From DASUZB01 sp036377075 (GTDB taxonomy: Bacteria; Actinomycetota; CALGFH01), in assembly GCA_036377075.1 (NCBI GenBank), contig DASUZB010000116.1, positions 1-34,185 on the forward strand: a stretch of 34,185 bases of DNA. The letters are read 5' to 3'. Of this stretch, positions 22,797-29,050 are shown one piece after another. The position numbers were made by a program, and so were the translations under genes. Under the pieces are notes generated by a model, which saw nothing but the letters and a program-made list of their open reading frames with translations, was not told the origin of the DNA and made no database searches. Numbering within the stretch: the stretch's first letter is position 1; every line of letters begins with the position of its first letter.

Positions 22797-24821
22797 CTAA
22801 GGGCGCGGCTCGGCGACGGCCAGGTCGGCGACGACGCGGGTCACCACGGCGACCACCTGCGGGTCGAACTGCTCGCCGGCGCAGCGCTGCAGCTCGGCCA
22901 GGGCCTGCTCGACGGTCATCCGCGGGGCGTACGGGCGCTGGTGGGTCATCGCGGTGAAGGCGTCGCAGACGGCGATGACCCGCGACCCCAGCGGGATCTC
23001 CTCCCCGGCCAGACCGTCGGGGTAGCCGCCGCCGTCGAAGCGCTCGTGGGTCGAGCGCACCAGCTTGGCAGCCTGCGCCAGCGCGGGCGCGGCCCCGATG
23101 ATGCGCTCCCCGATCAGGGTGTGCCGGCGCACGAACGCCCACTCGTCGTCGTCGAGCGGACCAGGCTTGAGGAGGATCGCGTCCGGGATGGCGACCTTGC
23201 CGACGTCGTGCAGCTCGGCCGCCTGCTGCAGCTGGTACTGCTCGTCCGCGGGCAGGCCCATGCGCTCGCCGGCCGCCCGCACGAACCGGGCGGTGGTCTC
23301 GAAGCGCTCGACCACGCCAGGGTTGCGCTCGTAGAGCGCCCGCAGCAGCACGTCCCTGCTCTGGCGGTCGGCCGAACGGCGGCCCGAGGCCTTCTGCCCG
23401 TACATGCGCTGGTCGACCAGGCGCATCGCCTCGCCGGCGTCCTGGCTCTCCTGGGGCAGCACCACGACGCCGTACGAGGCGGTGATCGAGAAGCCGTCGC
23501 CGTGCTCGCTGAGGGCGGCCCCGGCCGTCGCCACGGTCGGCTCGACGCCGTCCTGGCCCACCGGCGCCAGCACGCAGAACTCGTCCCCACCCAGGCGGTA
23601 GGCGCCGCCACGGCCGCGCATCGCCGCCGCCAGCGCCGCACCGAGCCGGGCGAGCAGGGCATCCCCCGCCGGGTGCCCGAAGGTGTCGTTGTAGGCCTTG
23701 AAGCCGTTGAGGTCGAACAGCACCAGCAGCAACGGCCGGGCCTGGCTGGCCGCGGCCAGCTCCCGTTCCAGGTCGGCCATCAGCTTGCGCCGGTTGCCGA
23801 TCCCGGTCAGGACGTCGGTGGTGGCCGCGTGGACCAGGACGTGCCTGGCGGCCCGCGTGCCGAGGCCCGAGAGCGCGAGCAGGACCAGGGCGGCCGCGAC
23901 CAGGACGAGCGACAGGATCCCGACCCCGTAGCGCCGATCGACCGGCGTACGGGCGACGGCGACGACGTACCAGCGGTTGGCGTTGCCGATGCCGGGCTTG
24001 GCGCGCTGGAAGGCGGCGGGCCGGTCGCCCAGGGTCAGCCGGCCCACGGCTTGCCCCGCCGCCGCCACGGGCCGGAAGCGGAGGTCGTCGGGCTGGCCGA
24101 GCCTCGCACCCTGGCGCTGCGGCCGGCGGCTGTCGATCACCACCGCGCCGCTGCTCTCGTCGACGATCGCGACGTCGAAGCGGCTGTCCACCGCGGCGTT
24201 CCTACGGAAGCTCTCGACGGTGATCTCGAAGTGCACGATCGCGAGCTTGCTGCCGTCGCCGGTCGGGATCAGGGTCGAGTTGGAGACGACCCATTCGTGC
24301 GTGTCCGGGGAGACGTACGGCCTGGCCTGGTAGACCTGGCCCTGGCGCAGGGCGAAGGTCGGCCGGAAGAAGGGGTTGGCGGACTCGTCGGGCGACAGCT
24401 CGGCGGGCGTGGCCCGCGTGCCGCGGACCACCCGGGCGAGCTCCGCCCCGCCGCGGTCGATGAAGCACGCTTCCCCGATGCTGTCGGGGAACAGCTCCTC
24501 GAGGTAGCCGAGCGCCCGGTTGGCCTGGTCGAGGATCGGCCCACCGGCGCGGACGTTCCTGCTCCGGCCGGCGGCGGTGCGGCTGCCGGGCAGCCGGTAG
24601 AAGGCCCCGAACGCGGGGTTGTGCGCGGTCAGCAGGTCGATCGACTTGGCCCGCGCGAAGTAGTCGTCCAGGACCTCGGCCTGCTGGCTCGCGGTGGTGG
24701 CCAGTTCGCCGTTGAGGGCCGCGACGGCGTGGCTGTGCTCGGACACGCCGACGCCGACCCCGACCGACAACAGCCCGATCGCCAGCAACAGCATCAACAA
24801 CGGCGAGCGTCGCGACCGCAT
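22797..24821 (-). CDS. Membrane sensor with GGDEF and HD-GYP domains
   Basis: About 674 residues. An N-terminal transmembrane helix (about 9-27), an extracytoplasmic Cache-like sensor (about 30-290, with SNSTLIPTGDGSKLAIVHFEI), a second helix (about 303-322), a GGDEF diguanylate cyclase domain (LGGDEF, motif at 411-415) and an HD-GYP phosphodiesterase domain (ELHDVGK with His538-Asp539; STHERFDGGGYPDGL with GYP at 599-601). Both active-site motifs are intact, so it could make and break cyclic di-GMP in response to an external signal. ATG 24821 has GGACGG upstream; a GTG at 24830 is the alternative. It diverges from the DoxX gene across the palindrome. Confidence 0.9.
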   Translation of the reverse strand: MRSRRSPLLMLLLAIGLLSVGVGVGVSEHSHAVAALNGELATTASQQAEVLDDYFARAKSIDLLTAHNPAFGAFYRLPGSRTAAGRSRNVRAGGPILDQANRALGYLEELFPDSIGEACFIDRGGAELARVVRGTRATPAELSPDESANPFFRPTFALRQGQVYQARPYVSPDTHEWVVSNSTLIPTGDGSKLAIVHFEITVESFRRNAAVDSRFDVAIVDESSGAVVIDSRRPQRQGARLGQPDDLRFRPVAAAGQAVGRLTLGDRPAAFQRAKPGIGNANRWYVVAVARTPVDRRYGVGILSLVLVAAALVLLALSGLGTRAARHVLVHAATTDVLTGIGNRRKLMADLERELAAASQARPLLLVLFDLNGFKAYNDTFGHPAGDALLARLGAALAAAMRGRGGAYRLGGDEFCVLAPVGQDGVEPTVATAGAALSEHGDGFSITASYGVVVLPQESQDAGEAMRLVDQRMYGQKASGRRSADRQSRDVLLRALYERNPGVVERFETTARFVRAAGERMGLPADEQYQLQQAAELHDVGKVAIPDAILLKPGPLDDDEWAFVRRHTLIGERIIGAAPALAQAAKLVRSTHERFDGGGYPDGLAGEEIPLGSRVIAVCDAFTAMTHQRPYAPRMTVEQALAELQRCAGEQFDPQVVAVVTRVVADLAVAEPRP

Positions 24822-24906
24822 CCAGTACACCGTCCGCGCAGAGGTGGCAACCTTGTTGACCTCATCGGCCGGTGGAGCCCATTTCTAGAGACCGCAACGG
24901 TTGTTA

Positions 24907-24953
24907 CTACGGAACTCATATGATATGCTTTCCATGTCATATGAGTTGCGTAG
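24907..24953. promoter_or_regulatory. 47-nt AT-rich near-perfect palindrome (operator or hairpin)
   Basis: Two 21-nt arms (24907-24927 and 24933-24953) around a CTTTC loop match at 19 of 21 positions; one of the two mismatches would be a U-G wobble in RNA. The core repeats CATATGA/TCATATG. The composition contrasts sharply with the flanking GC-rich DNA. It lies 42 nt before the DoxX-like start and 85 nt before the divergent GGDEF/HD-GYP start, a usual place for an operator serving both. No regulator gene is adjacent. Confidence 0.7.
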
Positions 24954-24995
24954 CAGATGGTGCCGGAAGCGGTACCGCGCAGGGAAGGGCTCGTC

Positions 24996-25355
24996 ATGCT
25001 CACCGCGTACCTGGTCGTCACCCTCCTGGCCATCGCCGCCAACGGCTTCTCGGGCGTCGCCGCGGTCGCCCACTTCAAGCCGATCCTGCCTCCCATGGCG
25101 AGGGCGGGCGTGCCCGAGTCGTGGCTGACCTTCCCGATCGGCACCCTCAAGACGCTGGGCGCGGTCGGTCTGCTGCTCGGCCTGGTCGGCGTGCCGCTGG
25201 TCGGGGAGGCCGCCGCCGTCGGCCTGATCCTGTTCTTCGTCTGCGCGATCTACACCCACGTCCGCGCGCACGACTACTCGCCGCAGTTCGGCCTCGCGAT
25301 CGGGTTCCTCTCCCTGGCCACGGCCACGCTGGCGCTGGGGCTCGCCGGATCCTGA
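24996..25355 (+). CDS. DoxX-like family membrane protein
   Basis: A 119-residue protein with four transmembrane helices (LTAYLVVTLLAIAANGFSG, IGTLKTLGAVGLLLGLVG, AAAVGLILFFVCAIYTHVRA, FGLAIGFLSLATATLALGL), matching the DoxX-like family (PF13564 type). The AHFKPILPPMARAGVPESW loop between helices 1 and 2 and THVRAHDYS near helix 3 are usual for it. Related proteins are linked to redox balance and detoxification, without a firm mechanism. ATG 24996 is preceded by AGGGAAGGG; the earlier in-frame GTG at 24957 overlaps no ribosome site. The gene is probably controlled through the palindrome just upstream. Confidence 0.85.
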   Translation: MLTAYLVVTLLAIAANGFSGVAAVAHFKPILPPMARAGVPESWLTFPIGTLKTLGAVGLLLGLVGVPLVGEAAAVGLILFFVCAIYTHVRAHDYSPQFGLAIGFLSLATATLALGLAGS

Positions 25356-25380
25356 GCGGCTCGCCCAGGAGCTGTGACCC

Positions 25381-27489
25381 TCAGACGAGTTCGGCGATGA
25401 GGCGGGCGGCGCGGGCGGCGCCGCCGGCCTCCACCGGCCGGTAGTCGACCGGGCGGCCGATCTCGGCGGCGATGGCCTCGGCGATGGCGTCGGGGTCGCC
25501 GGTGGCGTAGTCCATCCGCCGCCCGGCGCGGTGGCGGTCCAGGCGGTGGGCGACGTGGAAGTTCTGCTCGAAGTGGTGGCGCAGCGGGAAGTACAGGAAC
25601 GGCCGCCGGTTCGCGGTCAGCTCCATGCAGGTGGTCAGGCCGCCCTGCACGACCGCCAGGTCGCAGGCGGCCAGGTGCCGGTAGAGCCGGTTCACGAAGG
25701 CGTGGACCTCCAGGCCGTCGTGGCGGGGCAGGGCGGCCGGGTCGATGCGCGGGCCGGCCACCACCACCATGCGCAGGGCGGGCACCTGCCGCTTGGCCTC
25801 CGGGTAGGCGGCGATCACCCGCCGCAGCAGCGCCTCCCCCACGCCAGAGCCGCCCACCGTGACCACGCAGACCTGCTCGTCGGGTCGGTAGCCGAGCTCG
25901 TCGCGCAGCGCCGCGCGGTCGGCCAGGGCGGCCGGGTCGAAACCGGTCACGTACCCGGCGAAGGCGAAGTTGGCCTCGGTCCACTCCCGGATGGCCGGCA
26001 GCTCGGGGCCGAGGCGGTCGGGGACGATGTCGTCGGGGTTGCCGACGAACACCGCCCGGTCGCGGATCCCCGGGAAGCGGGCCACGTGCTCCACCATCTC
26101 GGCGTTGTAGTCGGCCGTCAGGGCGGCCTCCCGCTCGCCGCCGTCCGGCATCGGCAGCCAGCCGACGAAGTCGGTCATCCAGGCGAACGGCGCCCGCTTG
26201 CGCTCGGGGTTCTCGTGGAGGAAGTAGTCGAGCTCCCAGGCCTCGTCGCCGACCACCAGGTCGTAGGGCTCCTCGGAGAGCAGGTCGTCGAAGACCATGT
26301 AGTTGGCGACCAGGATCTCGTCCATCCGCCGCCAGGCCTGGAAGACGGGCAGGTCGTGCTCGGCCGACTCCGAGACGATGTGGCTCGACTCGTTGGCCAG
26401 GTGGGCCGAGGCCGGGTGGACCCGTTCCCCGCGGGCGGCCAGCACGGCGGTGACCGGGTGCTGGGCCAGCCAGTCGATCTGGAGGTCCGGGTGGAGGCGG
26501 CGCAGCTCGGCGGCGATGGCCACGTCCCGCTCGGCGTGGCCGAGGCCGATCGGCGAGGAGACGTACAGGGCCCGCTTGGGCCGGCGCAGGGCCCGGGTCC
26601 AGGTGCGCCGGCCGCCGTGCCGGGGCGCGACCGACTCGGCCAGCTCGCGCAGCAGCAGGTTGACCTTGACCGGGTCGCGGGCCTGGGGGGCGTGGCCGCC
26701 GCCGACGACGGTGACCAGGGTGGCGCCGAGCAGCTCGGCCAGGGCGGCGCCGCTGGCGTGGGGCCGGACCGCGTCATCGTCGCCGTGGACCACCAGCATC
26801 GGGCAGCGCACCCGGGCGCACATCGCCTCCAGCTCCCCCCGGGAAGGCGACGGGCCGCCCTCCACGGTACGGATCAGCGTCTCCGGGGTGGTCTCCAGGC
26901 CCCAGCCGACCATGTCCTCACGCTGCTTGGTGGAGTGGAGCTCGGTGAACATCTGGCTGGCGAAGAACTCGAGGAAGTCGCGGTACTCGCGCAGCCAGTA
27001 GTGACGGTTGAACTTGGCCCAGCCCTCGCTGGTGCCGAGCTCCTCCTGGAACGAGAAGGCCAGGCGCGGGTCCCCGGGAGGGTCCAGCGGCGGCACGGCC
27101 GGGTCGAGCAGGGCCGCCCCCAGCACCCGGTCGGGGTGGGCGGCGGCCAGCTCCAGCGCCCAGCGGCCACCACGGGACAGGCCGGCGACCACCGCCCGGT
27201 CGACGCCGACCGCGTCCAGCACGGCGACCGCGTCCGCCACGTACTCGCCGTCGGCGTAGGCGGCCGCGCTGGCCGGCCGGTCCGAGCGGCCGTTGCCGCG
27301 CCCGTCGAAGGCGACCACCCGGAAGTGGCGGGCCAGGTAGGGAACCTGCGCCTTCCACAGGCGCGAGTGCACGATCGACCAGGCCGGCAGCAGCAGCAGC
27401 GTCGGGTCGCCGTCGCCGAAAACCTCGTAGAAGACCTTGACCCCGTCCCGCTCGACGTAGCCGTCAAGCGCCGGCTGGCATGCCCGCAT
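25381..27489 (-). CDS. Alpha/beta-hydrolase fused to a GT28/MurG-like glycosyltransferase
   Basis: One 702-residue frame with two enzymes. Residues 1-285 are an alpha/beta-hydrolase: LLLPAWSIVHSRLW, VVAFDGRGNGRSD, nucleophile Ser105 in AGLSRGGRW, acid in VVHGDDDAVRP (237-239) and His266 in VGGGHAPQ. A basic linker (GGRRTWTRALRRPKR) leads to a GT-B glycosyltransferase (about 300-702): SSPIGLGHAERDVAIAAEL, GNPDDIVPDRLG, VVTVGGSGVGEALL, VVQGGLTTCMELTANRRP and LRHHFEQNFHVAHRL, resembling MurG or macrolide-type transferases. ATG 27489 has GGGGAGG upstream, inside the TetR stub. Both active sites look intact. Substrates are unknown; the pairing is unusual. Confidence 0.85.
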   Translation of the reverse strand: MRACQPALDGYVERDGVKVFYEVFGDGDPTLLLLPAWSIVHSRLWKAQVPYLARHFRVVAFDGRGNGRSDRPASAAAYADGEYVADAVAVLDAVGVDRAVVAGLSRGGRWALELAAAHPDRVLGAALLDPAVPPLDPPGDPRLAFSFQEELGTSEGWAKFNRHYWLREYRDFLEFFASQMFTELHSTKQREDMVGWGLETTPETLIRTVEGGPSPSRGELEAMCARVRCPMLVVHGDDDAVRPHASGAALAELLGATLVTVVGGGHAPQARDPVKVNLLLRELAESVAPRHGGRRTWTRALRRPKRALYVSSPIGLGHAERDVAIAAELRRLHPDLQIDWLAQHPVTAVLAARGERVHPASAHLANESSHIVSESAEHDLPVFQAWRRMDEILVANYMVFDDLLSEEPYDLVVGDEAWELDYFLHENPERKRAPFAWMTDFVGWLPMPDGGEREAALTADYNAEMVEHVARFPGIRDRAVFVGNPDDIVPDRLGPELPAIREWTEANFAFAGYVTGFDPAALADRAALRDELGYRPDEQVCVVTVGGSGVGEALLRRVIAAYPEAKRQVPALRMVVVAGPRIDPAALPRHDGLEVHAFVNRLYRHLAACDLAVVQGGLTTCMELTANRRPFLYFPLRHHFEQNFHVAHRLDRHRAGRRMDYATGDPDAIAEAIAAEIGRPVDYRPVEAGGAARAARLIAELV

Positions 27490-27664
27490 CGCGGGTCCTC
27501 CCCTCCTCGAGCTGCCTGATGAGCGTGCCGACGCGGCGCAGCGCCGAGCGGACCGGCAGGACCTGGCGGTCGAAGCCCAGCAGCAGCAGCGCCTCGGCGC
27601 CAAGGAAGCAGGAGGCCACCACCGTGGCCACCTCCTCGGGTGAGGGGTCGTTCGATCGTTCGAT
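27464..27664 (-). pseudogene. C-terminal stub of a TetR-family regulator
   Basis: The minus-strand frame ending at 27464 encodes DPSPEEVATVVASCFLGAEALL, then an LGFDRQ... segment and SALRRVGTLIRQLEEG. This is the layout of the ligand-domain end of TetR proteins such as the gamma-butyrolactone receptor group (helix with a GA/GV core, then ALRRVxxLxxxL at the C-terminus). No helix-turn-helix or start is found upstream in any frame; the sequence becomes AT-rich at about 27655. About two thirds of a normal 200-residue regulator is missing. The stub overlaps the ATG of the hydrolase-glycosyltransferase gene by about 25 nt, as an intact coupled gene would. A short TTG-initiated peptide cannot be excluded. 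Confidence 0.55.
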
Positions 27665-27919
27665 CAATCCTGAGAACAGTATATTACGTGGCGATACTTT
27701 TCTAGCTCGGTCGACCGACCGGCCCAGTCGAGTCCGAGCGCTGACCCGAGCGAGGAGGAGGCCATGATCATCCCGACACCCGGTTGACCCCAAAAGGAGG
27801 GATGATCCAGCAGCCGGAGCCTGACGCCTTCCACGACTCCCAGCTTGTCGGCACGACGCTGGCACGATGGCTGTGGCACGGTGACCACCAAGATCCGACG
27901 ATGTCCACGAGGACGGGTC
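27655..27919. other. 265-nt region without a recognisable gene: AT-rich patch, mini-ORF, hairpin
   Basis: From 27655 to 27710 the DNA is AT-rich: GATCGTTCGATC, then a TATACT -10-like box on the minus strand (27683-27678) that could drive the hydrolase-glycosyltransferase gene, and AGTAT/ATACT arms. GGTCGACC follows near 27709. At 27764-27787 a 7-codon frame (MIIPTPG, then stop) has GAGGAGGAGG in front. GATCATCCC (27766-27774) and GGGATGATC (27799-27807) are perfect complements enclosing it, and AAAAGGAGG (27792-27800) precedes an ATG at 27802. From 27810 to 27919 I see no convincing gene. Confidence 0.5.
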
Positions 27920-28246
27920 ATGGCTCAGCCACAACGATACGTGTTCGTCTGCCTCAACCAGCGGCCCGCCGGCCATCCCAAGGGGTCGTGCCTGGACCGT
28001 GGGGCCGGCCAGGTGTTCGAGGCGCTGCGCGAGGAGCTGGGGCGGCGGCTGATGACCAACGTGAAGGTGGTGGCGTCGGGCTGCGTCGAGGGCTGCCTGG
28101 CGGGGCCGACGCTGCTGGTGGTGCCGGACAACGTCTGGTACGGCGGGGTCACCGAGGCGGACGTGCCGGCCATCTTCGACCAGCACCTGGTCGGCGGGGA
28201 GCCGGTGGAGATGCTGCGGCTGGAGCCCGACGACTTCAACGCCTGA
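27920..28246 (+). CDS. Thioredoxin-like [2Fe-2S] ferredoxin
   Basis: A 108-residue soluble electron carrier with a thioredoxin fold. The four cluster cysteines are Cys11 (VFVCLNQRP), Cys24 (HPKGSC), Cys55 and Cys59 (VVASGCVEGCLAGP), in the arrangement of the small (2Fe-2S) ferredoxins related to the NuoE C-terminal domain and the Aquifex-type protein. The VVPDNVWYGGVTEADVPAIFDQHL segment is the usual family end. ATG 27920 has GAGGACGGG upstream; in-frame codons back to 27845 do not look like protein. Redox partner unknown; the nearest candidates would be oxidoreductases elsewhere. Confidence 0.9.
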   Translation: MAQPQRYVFVCLNQRPAGHPKGSCLDRGAGQVFEALREELGRRLMTNVKVVASGCVEGCLAGPTLLVVPDNVWYGGVTEADVPAIFDQHLVGGEPVEMLRLEPDDFNA

Positions 28247-28457
28247 CCGTACCGCGCGGCGTCGTCGAGCGCGGCTGGCCCCGGGCCGAGTACGCGCAGC
28301 GGTGCGTCCGCTCGATCCTGGCCGAGGTCACCACCGGTGCGGCCTCCACGCCGCGCAATTAACCAGATCCGAACACGGGCACGACCCCGCTCCGAACCGG
28401 GCGGGGAGATCTTCCCTGTGACAGTTGGCTCCTGACGTCCAGGTTCAGAGGTGGCAG
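28247..28457 (+). other. Gap with a terminator-like hairpin
   Basis: This 211-nt gap holds CCCCGC (28385-28390) and GCGGGG (28401-28406) with a short CC/GG inner stem, a plausible terminator for the ferredoxin gene. The first 110 nt stay open in one frame (reading VERGWPRAEYAQRCVRSILAEV); I cannot tell whether that is a gene remnant or chance. Confidence 0.4.
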
Positions 28458-28991
28458 ATGAGACGATCGAGCGTGCGGCTGAGCTGGCTCGGCTGGGTGG
28501 TCGCCGGCGTGCTGGCGGTCACCGCCGGTGGCGCCGCGCTGGCCTCGGCCGGGCATGACACGGTACCGGGCGACACCACCACGGTCAGCGACCGGCTGGC
28601 GGCCGCGCCGGCGGCGTTCGCGCCGGCCAGGAAGGCCCGCCTGCTGCAGCGGCTGGCCCACCGCCGCCGGGCGCTCCACGGCGAGGTGACCGTCAAGACC
28701 GACCAGGGCACCAAGACGGTGGTGTTCGCGCGCGGCAAGGTGACCGCGGTGTCGGACTCGAGCCTCACCATCACCAGCGAGGACAACGTCGCGACGAGCT
28801 TCGCGCTCAACGGCGACACCAAGTTCGGCACGGGCTTCGCGCTGCAGTCCAAGGACGACGTCAAGGTCGGCGTGCAGGCGACCGCGGCCGGCGAGAAGCA
28901 GGGCTCGACCGTCACCGCCCGCCGCGTGGTGGTCAACCCGAACGCGCCGCCCCCGTCCAAGCAGAAGGCGGGGCCGAGCACGACCTCCTGA
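28458..28991 (+). CDS. Exported or anchored protein with DUF5666-like domain
   Basis: A 177-residue protein with a basic start and one hydrophobic segment (about 9-30, LGWVVAGVLAVTAGGAALASA), either a signal peptide or an anchor. After a helical Arg-rich segment, residues about 80-160 form a small beta domain: GTKTVVFARGKVTAVSDSSLTITSEDNVATSFALNGDTKF, then DDVKVGVQATAAGEK and VTARRVVVNP. This matches the pattern of DUF5666-like proteins, whose role is unknown. ATG 28458 has GAGGTGG a few nt upstream. A strong bidirectional terminator follows the stop. Confidence 0.7.
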   Translation: MRRSSVRLSWLGWVVAGVLAVTAGGAALASAGHDTVPGDTTTVSDRLAAAPAAFAPARKARLLQRLAHRRRALHGEVTVKTDQGTKTVVFARGKVTAVSDSSLTITSEDNVATSFALNGDTKFGTGFALQSKDDVKVGVQATAAGEKQGSTVTARRVVVNPNAPPPSKQKAGPSTTS

Positions 28992-29013
28992 ACCACCGGC
29001 AGGGTGGGCACCG

Positions 29014-29045
29014 CGACGCCCCGGCCCGAACGGGCCGGGGCGTCG
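29014..29045. terminator. Perfect 15-bp bidirectional terminator
   Basis: CGACGCCCCGGCCCG (29014-29028) and CGGGCCGGGGCGTCG (29031-29045) are exact complements with AA between. It lies between the convergent DUF5666-like gene (stop 28991) and the asparagine-synthetase homolog (stop 29051), so it can serve both directions. Confidence 0.75.
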
Positions 29046-29050
29046 GCGGC

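Noticed and set aside
27784..28362. A 192-codon plus-strand frame spanning the ferredoxin gene
   Set aside because: It overlaps the ferredoxin in another frame and its middle reads as a shadow; only the ferredoxin frame has cluster cysteines.
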